Positions 1 through 10,600 of a DNA stretch of 64,000 bases are shown here, piece after piece. The position numbers and the translations under genes were made by a program. The notes beneath the pieces were generated by a model. The model had not been told where the DNA came from. It did not search any database and saw only the letters and a program-made list of their open reading frames with translations. Each line of letters begins with the position of its first letter. Position 1 is the first letter of the stretch. The stretch is from Okapia johnstoni (Eukaryota; Chordata; Mammalia; Artiodactyla; Giraffidae): positions 120,802,501-120,866,500 of the forward strand of contig CM044308.1 of the NCBI GenBank assembly GCA_024291935.2, written 5' to 3'.

Positions 1-86
1 GTTCCACCCCTGGTCAAGGAAGTAAGATCCCACTTGCCTTGTGGCGTGGCCAAATTTAAAGAAAAAATAAATAAATAAATAAATCA
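1..86 (+). mobile_element. CHR-type tRNA-Glu SINE, 3' part
   Basis: The CCTGGTCAAGGAAGTAAGATC segment and an A-rich (AAAT)n tail are typical of the end of cetartiodactyl CHR SINEs. The window cuts off its 5' half. Confidence 0.75.
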
Positions 87-221
87 TAGCATTTAGGGAT
101 GCATATTTAGGCCCAGCATGTTTAGAGAGTAAAAGCAGGGGAAAACAGATGAGTAGTTACTTTTTTTTTTTTTTTAAAGAGAACCCATTTTTGGCCTAAG
201 CCTTTGTTTTTTTTTTTTAAT

Positions 222-455
222 TAAAAAACATTTTTTGGTGGCACTAGGTCTTCATTGCTGTGCACAGGCTTCTCTTATTGTGGAGCACAGGTTCTAGATG
301 CATGGGCTTCAGTAGTTGCAGCGAATGGATTGAGTAGCTGTGGCACCCAGGCTAAGTTGCTCTGTAGCATGTGGGATCTTCCCAGACTGGGGATGGAACC
401 TGTGTAGCCTGCATTGGCAAGAGGACTTTCATCCACTGTACCACCAGGGAAGTCG
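222..455 (-). mobile_element. CHR-type SINE
   Basis: Reverse-oriented copy with the poly-T stretch on the left, the TTCTCTTATTGTGGAGCACAG segment, and CACCAGGGAAGTC at the 5' end on the right. Confidence 0.8.
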
Positions 456-1652
456 AGTAGTAACTTCTTGAGGAAAGAAAGGTATTAACATTAGGGAGGG
501 AAACAGGCGGAACTTCTAGACACTTGAATGTCCCTTTTTTGGTGGTCACATGAGTGTTTAATAATGTGTCTATTTATGTCTTATGTACTTTCCTGTATGT
601 GTTATATTTCTACTAAAAAATGTTAAAGAGAAAGACCAAAGTTTTGTATTGTTCTTTATTCAAAAACATAACTGGATGCACTGTGATTGTTTATATTCTC
701 TGGTTGACATTCAGTCTCAAAATAAACAGTGGAAACAAATGATCAGCAACAATTTAATGAAGCCATAGCAGTTACTGGTTTCTCAAGTGGGTACAAATAT
801 GAAACCTGTCATAAAAATTAGTAAAAGATACAAGATAGAACACATTTTAATACTGATACGATAGTAATAGCAGCTTTACAAATATTTAACCATAGGATCT
901 CTATAGCTTTTCAAAAAAATGAACCTTTATCTCACAAGAATGACAAAATCATTTAAATTGATATAGTACACACTGGTTTATTAATATTATAAACATTATT
1001 AGATGTCCCATAAAATATTGTTACAAATACTCACCTGCTTTATTCTCAGTGATCATTCCCTTTATTTTACTTAATATAAACATAGTAACAGGTTTAAAAA
1101 GTTTTTATTAGAAACTACAGATGTATTTCTTAACTTCAGCATCTGTTTAATTTTCATCCATAAATGTAAATATAAATGTGTCTCTCATCAAAACAAAAAC
1201 ACTGTTCCCATATCTGCTTTCCAGCCTGGTGACTTTTCACAGCCCTCTATTTGGCATCTCAAAGTTCCATTTATCTGAGGGAATATAGGCATTTTTGGGA
1301 AATTACTAAAATATTTTTTTAGCCTAATCAGGGAATATTTCAGGGACATCATCTATGTAACTGCTTCCTGCCAGGTTAGAAAGTTCAGTGTAAAATTGAT
1401 AGTCCTTGATTCCCTTCCATGAACAGCCACTCTCCTTATTCTTGGAACTGCAGTGGAAGTTATCAGCATCAGCTAACGCTGTGCCTTCAGAGTCCCACTC
1501 ACCCTAATGAGAGTTCCTCTTCTTTCGGGATATTTAGCACATTAGTGATAGGGGTCCTGGCTGAAGCTACAGTAGTATCTACTGCTAAGCAGACATAACT
1601 GACAAAACCGGGGGCTCCCAGATATTGGCAACCTTGTATGAGACTGACTGGT
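456..1652. other. PRR11 intron 9, no feature recognised
   Basis: AT-rich sequence, probably intron between PRR11 exon 9 and the off-window last exon. I saw no exon, RNA gene or young repeat in it. Confidence 0.5.
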
Positions 1653-1752
1653 AGGGTTGCCAAATAAAACATAGGATGTTCAGCTAAATTTGAAATTCAG
1701 AAAAACAATGATGTATTTTTTTAAGTATAAATATATTTCCTAGGCAATATTT

Positions 1753-1967
1753 GGTGGTGGTGGTTTAGTCGCTAAGTCTTGTCTGACTCTTGCAACCCCC
1801 TGGACTGTAGCCTGCCAGCCTCCTCTGTCCATGGGACTCTCTAGGCAAGAATACTGGAGTAGGTTGCCATTTTCTTCTCCAGGGGATCTTCCTGACCCAG
1901 GGATCGAACCTGGGTCTCCTGCATTATAGGCAGATTCTTTACCGACTGAGATACAAGGGAAGCCTAC
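1753..1967 (-). mobile_element. Bov-tA/Bov-A2 SINE
   Basis: Reverse copy with CTGACTCTTGCAACCCC and GGGATCGAACCTGGGTCTCC. The target duplication GGCAATATTT is at 1743-1752 and 1968-1977. Confidence 0.9.
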
Positions 1968-2088
1968 GGCAATATTTAGGACATAGTTATACTTAAAAAA
2001 TTACTCATTGTTTAATGGGCCATATAGATACTTAAGTTATTTGCTGTTTATCTGAAATCCAAATTTGATGGGAGTGTTATGTATTTAT

Positions 2089-2303
2089 GGGTTTCCAAGG
2101 TGGTGCGAGTGGTAAAGAACCGCCTGCCAATGCAGAAGACATGAGATGCAGGTTGGATCCCTGGGTTGGGAAGATCCCCTGGAGGAGGGCATGGCAACTT
2201 ATTCTAATATTTTTGCCTGGAGCATCCCATGGACAGAGGAGCCTGGCGGGCTATGTTCATTGGGTCGCAAAAAGTTGGACATGACTGAAGTAACTTAGCA
2301 GGC
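2089..2303 (+). mobile_element. Bov-tA/Bov-A2 SINE
   Basis: Forward copy with GTGGTAAAGAACC, GGGAAGATCCCCTGGAGGAG and a GTTGGACATGACTGAAG end. The target duplication ATGTATTTAT is at 2079-2088 and 2304-2313. Confidence 0.9.
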
Positions 2304-2335
2304 ATGTATTTATATTTGCTAAGTCTGGCAACCCT

Positions 2336-3654
2336 GAATTGGCAGGATAAAGTAAAATCCTGTGATTGTGCAGAATTACTGTTATTGAATCGAAAGGTGG
2401 TTGAGGACAGAGAATCAGGTCTTGCAGTGAATCTGCTATGGACCTCAGAGAATCCCTGGTGGGGCACTGTGGAAAACCCAAGGTTCATGTGGAGGTCTTC
2501 ATGAAGTCTATGTTTAGCTGTAGGAATGTGGATAGCAGATAGCAAAGTAAGGGTTATCCCAGATTTCAGTAGGCCAGATATTGTTACCTACCTAAGATAC
2601 TAGAAATGAAATTCTAATTTTTAAGGTCGCGTTGGACCTTTCACTTCAAATCCTTTTGGAATAGTTAGGTTTGGATGGGAGATGATCTTAATTGCTTATA
2701 GGGAACAGAAATAAAATCTAGAGGGTCTTTCTGGGTTAAGTAGCACTTAATGAATGCATGAGCTTTACAGGATGAAATATTTTGCTTTTCAATTTCCTGA
2801 GAATACTCAAGATGAATGGGTACCAGGTTATTTTATTAATGTCATAACTACCTATAGAGCACAAATTAGAGTTATCTAGTTAAACTGGAATCACCTTCCT
2901 AACTTAAACTGAGTAATTCCAGGATAAACATAACTTTGGGGATTGCATTTTCTCATCTGCCCTGTGAGCAATCATGTAAACTAGAAAGTATTCTAATACT
3001 AGAAAGTATTCTAATTTACATTACAGTATGCATGGGCTCCATACATATTTTAATTCTTCAAATGAATTATATATTAATATAATTATTTATACATACTACA
3101 CTTCAAAAGGATTGGGGTTATTTTATCTGTACATTTTATGGATCATTGCTGGGAGTCAGGCAGAGGTGGCATCAGTTTTGTTCATCAAAGCTGCTTGTAG
3201 AAACTGGCAGAGTTTGAGTTGGGCTTCTAGGGTGAGCCAGCTATGAAAAAAACAAGAAGTCCCAATTATAATATGAATTATGTTCTTGTGGCCAGCGTAG
3301 CTCTCCTTCCTCGCTATCAGAACCCAGATTTTATGCAAGACAGCAATGCGGCCAGATTCTAAAAATGACTTTTTCCAACTTCCCTAATATAATCAAAGTT
3401 CTTGGATATCACCTGTTTAAAGAGATGAAGGGCAGTTTAGCTAGGATGTATTAAGGTTGGAAGAGAGGTGACGACATGGAGAACCTGCTATACCCTGTAT
3501 TCACTGCCTATTTCCCGAGGCAATATGCAGAAAAGAAAAATAAGCCTCCATTTGCTTAAGCCACTATAGTCAGATTTCTCTTACCCAGAGTCAAACGAAA
3601 AACCTAATAGGAGTGGGGAAAGTTATTCTATGTCTAAAACAAGTTTTCACTAAA
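2336..3654. other. PRR11 intron 9, no feature recognised
   Basis: Unique-looking AT-rich intron sequence. Short ORFs on both strands here show no family resemblance and no codon signal I can defend. Confidence 0.5.
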
Positions 3655-3900
3655 TACCCTGTATCTTTGGCCACTGGATGCAAAGAGTCGACTCACTGAA
3701 AAAAAGACCCTGATGCTAGGAAAGACTGAGGGCAGGAGAAGGGGGCAACAGAGGATGACCTGGTTGGATGGCATCACTGACTCAATGGACATGAGTTTGA
3801 GTCAATTCCAGGAGACAGTGAAGGACAGAGAAGACTGGTGTGCTGCAGTTCAAGGGGTTGCAAAGAGTAGGAGACAGCTTAGCAACTGAACAACAACCAC
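3655..3900 (+). mobile_element. BovB LINE 3' end fragment
   Basis: Carries the BovB 3' block GACCCTGATGCTAGGAAAGA, then GGATGGCATCACTGACTCAA and a GCAACTGAACAACAACC tail. It is 5'-truncated and has no coding value. Confidence 0.85.
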
Positions 3901-3957
3901 CATCCTCTACTAAGTGGATTTTGGAGAGCACAACATATGGCAAAGGGCTCATCTGTG

Positions 3958-4236
3958 ATATTTTTAAACTATTTTTGGCTGAGCTGAGTCTTCGTTGCTT
4001 TGCGCAGGTTTTCTCGAGTTGTGGCTAGCAGGGGCTACTCTTCATGGCGTGTGCGGGCTTCTCATTGTGGCGGCTTCTCTTGTTGCGGAGCACAAGCTCT
4101 AGACCTTGGGCTCAGGAGTTGTGTGCACCCTTCAGTGATTCTTCGGCATGTGGAATATTCCCGGACCAGGGATTGAACCGAGTTGTTCCCTGCATTGGCA
4201 GGTGGGTTCCTGTCCACTGCACCACCAGGCAAGACC
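3958..4236 (-). mobile_element. CHR-type SINE
   Basis: Reverse copy, from GCTGAGCTGAGTCTTCGTTG to CACTGCACCACCAGGCAAG. Confidence 0.8.
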
Positions 4237-4381
4237 CTCATCTGTGATTTTTGAGGCTGTTTTTCAGTACATGGGTTTATTGTTCATTATATTTTTACTT
4301 GCTTCCACTTTAACCAATCCACTATAGTAGTTATAGGGTGGGGCAGGGACAAAAAAGACCTAGAGCTGAACAAAGAAGGGA

Positions 4382-4920
4382 AGAGCGGAGTTCCTTGTGG
4401 TTAGGATTTGGTGCTTCCACTTCCATGGCCTGGAGAAGGTAATAATACCCCACTCCGGTATTGTTACCTGGAAAATCCCATGGACGGAGGAGCCTGGTAG
4501 GCTGCAGTCCCTGGGGTCGCTAAGAGTCGGACACGACTGAGCGACTTCACTTTCACTTTTCCCTTTCATACACTAGAAAAGGAAATGGCAACCCACTCCA
4601 GTATTCTTGCCTGGAGAATCCCAGGGATGGCGGAGCCTGGTGGGCTGCCGTCTATGGGGTTGCTAAGAGTCGGACACGACTGAGCGACTTCACTTTCACT
4701 TTTCCCTTTCATGCACTGGAGAAGGAAATGGCAACCCACTCCAGTGTTCTTGCCTGGAGAATCCCAGGGACGGGGGAGCCTGGTGGGCTGCCATCTATGG
4801 GGTCGCACAGAGTCGTACATGACTGAAGCGACTTAGCAGCAGCAGCTTCCATGGCCTGAGTTCAATCCCTGGTCAGGGAACTATTCCACCAGCAGCACAG
4901 CCAAAATAAGAAAAAAAAAG
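4382..4920 (+). mobile_element. CHR-type SINE split by a Bov-A insertion
   Basis: The left part (4382-4431, GAGTTCCTTGTGGTTAGGAT) and right part (4846-4920, GTTCAATCCCTGGTCAGGGA plus an A-rich tail) are the two halves of one CHR SINE separated by 4432-4845. Confidence 0.8.
4432..4845 (+). mobile_element. Three-unit Bov-A SINE
   Basis: Three tandem Bov-A units (about 4432-4570, 4571-4713, 4714-4845), each with AACCCACTCC or its variant and a GTCGGACACGACTGAGCGAC-like end. Two units (Bov-A2) is the usual form. The target duplication CTTCCATGGCCT is at 4420-4431 and 4846-4857. Confidence 0.88.
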
Positions 4921-5139
4921 AAAGGGCTTAGTTGTTAAATAAGGCCTCTGCCCTCTGCCCCTGCCCTTCACAGTTCATGGGATAACCAAGGAACGTGATC
5001 TAGGAATGGACTCCTATTGGATGCTCCAGAGGAGGAAAGGGGAATCAGGCCACACCTGCAAAGAAGGCCACACAGTGTCCAGCAGGACAAGCTGACCAGC
5101 AAGAGGGAAACCAAGCTATCCTGCAAAAGGAACTGATTC

Positions 5140-6238
5140 CTTTTTTAAAAAACAATAATTGATTTACGATGTTATATTAGTTTCAGGTATAAAACTTCAG
5201 ATTCTTTCCATTATAGGTTACTATAAGATACTAAATATCGTTCCCTGTGCTATACAGTAGGTCCTTGTTGGTCATCTATTTTATATTATATAGTAGTGTA
5301 TATCTGTTAATCCCAACCTTCTAATTTATCCCTCACCCCCTACTTCTTTGGTAACCGAAAGTTTGTTTTCTACGTCTGTTAAGTCTGCTTCAGTTTTCTA
5401 AATAAGTTCATTTGTATTATGTTTTTAGATTCCATATATGTGATATATACATAATATTGGTCTTTCTCTGCCTGACTAACTTCACTTAGTATGATAATCT
5501 CTAGGTCCATTTATGTTGTTGCAAATGGCATTATTTCATTATTTCTTATGGCTGAATAACATTCCATTTCATATATTCATATATATTCATATGAATTCAT
5601 ATATATTATATATATATATGACATCTTTATCCATTCATCTGTTGATGGAAATTTAGGTCGCTTCCATGTCTTGGCTATTACTGCTATGAACATTGGTGTA
5701 TGAATCTTTCTGATACAGTTTTCATCCTTTCTGGATATGTGCTGGATCATATAGTAATTCTATTTTTAGTTTTTTGAGGCACTGTTTTCCATAGTGCCTA
5801 CACCAATTCATATTCCCACCAACAGTGTGGGCTATACTCTATACCCTCTCCAGCATTTATTATTTGTAGATTTTTTGATGATGGCCGTTCTGACCATTGT
5901 GAGGTGATACTTTATTAGGGTTTTAATTTGCATTTCTCAATAGTTAGTGATGTGGAGTATCTATTCATGTGCCTGCAAGCCATCTGTATATCTTCTTTGG
6001 AGAAATGTCTGTTTAGGTCTTTTGCCAATTTTTTTTATTGAGTGTTTATTTGTTTGATATTGAGTTGTATGAACTACTGATATATTTTGGATATTAAGCC
6101 CTTGTCAGTCACATTATTCACAAATATGCTCTTCCATTCAGTAGGTTGTTTTTGTCTTATGGCTTCCTTTGCTGTCTAAAAGCTTTTAGTTTGATATGGT
6201 CCCATTTGCTTATTTTTGTTTTTATTTCTTTCACAAAA
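5140..6238 (-). mobile_element. Ruminant L1, 3' end, reverse
   Basis: The L1 3'UTR and last part of ORF2 in reverse, from TTTCCATTATAGGTTACTAT to TTTTATTTCTTTCACAAAAGG. It includes the tract GTGGGCTATACTCTATACCC and is interrupted by an AT microsatellite near 5575-5620. It is decayed and not coding. Confidence 0.85.
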
Positions 6239-6539
6239 GGCAAAAACTTCTCAACAAGGGAATGAATGAAGGGAGGACAGTGTTGGGGTGGGAAGAATGT
6301 CTGCAGCGGAATTTGTAGTGAGTCTGTTGGGCCAGAGGGAGATGGAAATGTAAGCTTCACAGCCAAGAGGCCAGCAGCCCTGAGCCCCAGCACTCTAGCA
6401 AGAAGGGGCTACTTCTCACAGATCTGATGATAAAGGGGATCAGGGAGAAGAGACAAATAGAGTCTGGAAGAAATCACACAAGGGCCAACTGATGCACTGG
6501 ATTTTGATGTGCAGGTCATACAGGCAGGTGACAAAGAAA

Positions 6540-7045
6540 GTTGCCAAGACGTTTTCGTATCAGCTCTGCATTATCTGACTCCTATCTTCACCTCCATCCC
6601 TGTCTCTCTGTTACAGCCTCACTGGCCACTTTCCAGTTCCCTGGATAGACCCTGATCCCTCCCACCATGAGATCTTTGCGCATCTTACTCTTTTCGCCTG
6701 GGACTCTCCTCTGTGACATTCATGGTGGGCTCACAATACAGGTACCCTCTCCAGTTAATGCCTATTCATCCTTCAAGTCTCAGCTCATCACTTCCTAAGG
6801 GAATCTTTCCTAGATTACCCAGGTTGGATCAACTTTCTCCAAGTCTTCTCACTGAACCTTGTTACTTTCTTTCACAGAATTTACTTCAGTGCAAAATTAC
6901 ACAAGTTGTGATTATTGATTAATGTCTACTTTCCCCACTAGACTGAAAGCTCCAAGACAGTAGATCTGTGTTTGTTTTTGCTTATCACTATCTCCCTGGT
7001 ATTCCAGCATAGTGTCTGGCATATAGGAACTGCTTCTAAATAGTT
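6540..7045 (+). mobile_element. L2 LINE 3' region
   Basis: Old repeat with the L2-like block CCTTCAAGTCTCAGCTCATC, then GACTGAAAGCTCCAAGACAG and CAGCATAGTGTCTGGCATA near the end. Boundaries are approximate. Confidence 0.65.
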
Positions 7046-7154
7046 ATGAGTGAAATTAATAAAACCAGACATTCATTGGTAAAGTAGAGATGATAATCTT
7101 AGCTATTTCATAGCATTTCATGAACCGCAAATATGGAAATTCTTTATAAAGCAT

Positions 7155-7466
7155 CAGTTCAGTTCAGTTCCTCAGTTGTGTCCAACTCTTTGCGACCCCA
7201 TGGACTACAGCTCGCCAGGCTTCCCTGTACATCACCAATTTCTGGAGTTTACTCAAACTCATGTCCATTGAGTTAGTGATGCCATCCAACCATCTCATCT
7301 TCTGTCCTTCCCTTCTCCTCCCGCCTTCAATCTTTCCCAGCATCAAGGTCTTTTCAAATGAGTCAGTTTTTCACATCAGGTGGCCAAAGTATTGGAGTTT
7401 CAGCTTCAACATCAGCCCTTCCAATGAATATTCAGGACTGATTTCCTTTAGGATGGACTGGTATAA
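7155..7466 (-). mobile_element. BovB LINE 3' end, reverse
   Basis: Starts with the reversed ACTGA-type tail (CAGTTCAGTTCAGTTCC), followed by GATGCCATCCAACCATCTCA and CAGCATCAAGGTCTTTTC. It ends about 100 bp from PRR11 exon 9. Confidence 0.88.
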
Positions 7467-7569
7467 GGAACTGTTTTAAAATTACTATTATTAAGAAAGA
7501 TACTTTAGATTATGATTTTAAATTAAAGAGTTTGAAGAAAGGAACCAAATGCTTTTCGTAAAGGCTTAC

Positions 7570-7666
7570 CTGAAATTTTCTCTTCAAGGCCCGGGTCATT
7601 ACTGGGGTCAGCCCAGTTCCTGTTTCCATATTTTCTTTATTAGTAAGTGGGGTTCCACCTGGGCTC
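7570..7666 (-). CDS. PRR11: PRR11 exon 9, with KEN motif
   Basis: A 97-nt exon from acceptor CTTTGCAG to donor GTAAGC. It encodes [20 protein letters not shown] and then [12 protein letters not shown], and ends in phase 0. K-E-N in this exon matches the APC/C KEN-box motif, which fits a protein that must vanish after mitosis. That function is inferred. In human one more exon of about 22 residues follows. I searched 1-7569 on this strand by eye and did not find it. Confidence 0.94.
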
Positions 7667-10600
7667 CTGCAAAGGAAGTGAAAATATTAGGAGCTGTGTT
7701 TTATGCCAACTTCTTAAATGAATTTAGAGAGCATAAAGATAGGAGAATGGATTACCTCTCCACATTGACTTTTCTAAGTAGTTTCCGTAGATCTAACTGA
7801 CTTTTACCAGGAGTACTGATAAAATAAAAATACAAGAGTTAGAGCTCACCAGATTGTATAATTTTTCTCAAAGTAAAGCAATCATTTCAAAATAGGCAAC
7901 ATCCTAGAAAGTAGTTTATTACATTAAAAAATGGCAGTAGATGCTGATAGGAGCATAAAGTGATATAATGATTCTAATAATAATAAGAATCTAATAATTG
8001 AATAACTAATACTTTCATTTTATTATTTTTTTTAAATAAGTTACTTTTTTTGACTTTGTAATTACACTTGTAAGAATCCATCTTAGGGCAAAACTCAGGT
8101 ATGCACATAGATGATGGACAAGGATGATTACTGAAGAGTTATAGAAATAAAAAAAAATCACAAACAACCTAAATGTCTCAAAACAGGATTTTATCTATGA
8201 AGTTCACATATTAAAAAAACGGCATCTATTGAAGAAGTCAACATGATTCTTCAAGCTAATTTTTAATGAGATAGGGGAAAGTTTATGACACAGTAATGGG
8301 AAAAGCTGTATTTGTATTATTGGGTTGGCCAAAAAGGTCATCCACATTTTTCTGTAACATTGCACAGAAAAATCCAAACAAATTTTTTGGCCAACTCAAC
8401 ATAATATAAATTACACATGGGTACATATGTGTGTATGTATGTATATACATATTTCACGAAATATGTATTTAATATACATGTTTCATACATATATACCTGT
8501 AATATGTACATTACATATACATATTTCATTGATTTCAAGACGAAATTCTAGTTTTCATATTATTTCTGAAACTGTGCTGATTTGAAAATTCCTGATGATA
8601 TTTTATATTTTATAATAAATAGCACCATGAAATGGAAATAATAGTGTATATGCCTAGAAAAAGACTAGAATGATAAGCACCAGTATGTTAGGAGTGGCTG
8701 TCTCCAGTGATATGATTATTTGATGATTTTTGTTTTCTTTAAACATCACTGTATATTTCAGCTTTCCTATATGATCATATATAATCATACATAAAGAGTT
8801 AGAAAGTCACTCAGTCATGTCTGACTCTTTGCGACCCCGTGGACTATACAGTCCATGGAATTCTCCAGTCCAGAATACTGGAGTGGGTAGCCTTTCCCTT
8901 CTCCAGGGTATCTTTCCGACCCAGGGATCAAACCCAGGTCTCCCACATTGCAGGCAGGTTCTTTACCAGCTGAGTCACCAGGGAAGCCCTGGTGGCTTCC
9001 CTGGCGGCTCAGAGGTTAAAGCGTCTGCCTGCAGTGTGGGAGATCTGGGTTCGATCCCTGGGTCAGGAAGATCCCCTGGAGAAGGAAATGGCAACCCACT
9101 CCAGTATTCTTGCCTGGAGAATCCCATGGATGCAGGAGCCTGGTAGGCTACAGTCCACTGGGTCGCAAAGAGTCGGACACGACTGAGTGACTTCACAGAG
9201 CACAGAGATAGAGTTAGAAATAAGCAACCCAAGCAATCCCACTACTGGGCATACACACTGAGGAAACCAGAACTGAAAGACACACGTGTACCCCAATGTT
9301 CATTGCAGCACTGTTTACAATAGCCAGGACATGGAAGCAACCTAGATGTCCATCAGCAGACAAACGGATAAGAAAGCTGTGGTACATATACACAGTGGAA
9401 TATTACTCAGCCATTAAAAAGAATACATCTGAATCAGTTCTAATGAGGTGGATGAAACTGGAGCCTATTATACAGAGTGAAGTAAGCCAGAAAGAAAAAC
9501 ACCAATACAGTATGCTGCTAACTAATGCATATATATGGAATTTAGAAAGATGGTAACGATAACCCTACATGCGAGACAGCAAAAGAGACACAGATGTATA
9601 GAACAGTCTTTTGCACTCTGTGGGAGAAGGCGAGGGCAGGATGATTTGGGAGAATGGCATTGAAACATGTATATTATCATATGTGAAATGGATCGCCAGT
9701 CCAGGTTCGATGCATGAGACAGGGTGCTTGGGGCTGGTGCACTGGGATGACCCAGAGGGATGGGATGGGGAGGGAGGTGAGAGGGGGGTTCAGGATGGGG
9801 AACACATGTACACCCGTGGTGGATTCATGTCAATGTATGGCAAAACCACTATAATATTGTAAAGTAATTAGCCTCCAATTAAAATAAATAAATTTATATT
9901 AAAATAAAATAAAAGAAAGAAGCAAAAAATTACTATTTTAAAGTAGCAGCAGCAGAGTGTAATACTGTGCAGTCCCTTACATTAAGACGTTTGTAACTCG
10001 AGTTGATAGCACTTTGGACTTTGGTTGCAGGGTGACGCGCTGCAGGTCAGAGACAGTAACCATTGGGTTCTGTGCCTGTGGTGATGGTACAAGCTTCAAT
10101 CGCAAAATGAGACATTATTAAAAACGGATTTAAAAACGTCATTCAAAGTGTAAACATACCAAAACAACAAAGATTTGAATGCTGAGTATGTGTAAAATGT
10201 ATCTATTCAATTTTTATTCCAAAGCTTCAAAGTATATCTCTACCTTTTCAAGCTAATGGTTGGTGGATAAAACTGCCGAATTAAATAATTGGGGAATTTA
10301 TATATTTTGTTGAGGAGATCAAAAATCACTCAAACAAAATATCAAATACTTTCCTCAGAACAGCTTTTATATCTAAGAGTTATGCTTATTTTCCACTAAG
10401 AGACAACCAGGTTAAAAAACGAGAGACCACATGTGTGGTCAACGATTTCTTACCTTTCTCCTTTCATCTAAACTCTGTGTCTTCTTTAATTTCACAGTCA
10501 GTAGATCTTTAACTGTTATCTGCATGGGTCCATTTTTTTTTAATGGTCCAGCCTTAAAGACACAAGGAAAAATTAGAATTCAAATTGAAACCAGGACATC

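Larger units (their letters stand above)
1653..2335. mobile_element. Palindromic DNA element (copy 1), split by two SINEs
   Basis: It begins AGGGTTGCCAAATAAAA and ends TCTGGCAACCCT, so its ends are inverted repeats of each other. The inner arms (CAGCTAAATTTGAAATTCAG and the CTGAAATCCAAATTTGATGG side) also pair. Two Bov SINEs are inserted, one in each arm, each with a target duplication. Related copies lie near 19.05-19.25 kb and 38.67-40.05 kb. I cannot name the family with certainty. Confidence 0.7.

Noticed and set aside
1180..1230. Minus-strand FDE-like end resembling the PRR11 C-terminus
   Set aside because: Only three residues match. No acceptor or upstream LAHPRSP-like peptide is present, so the last exon is taken to be off window.
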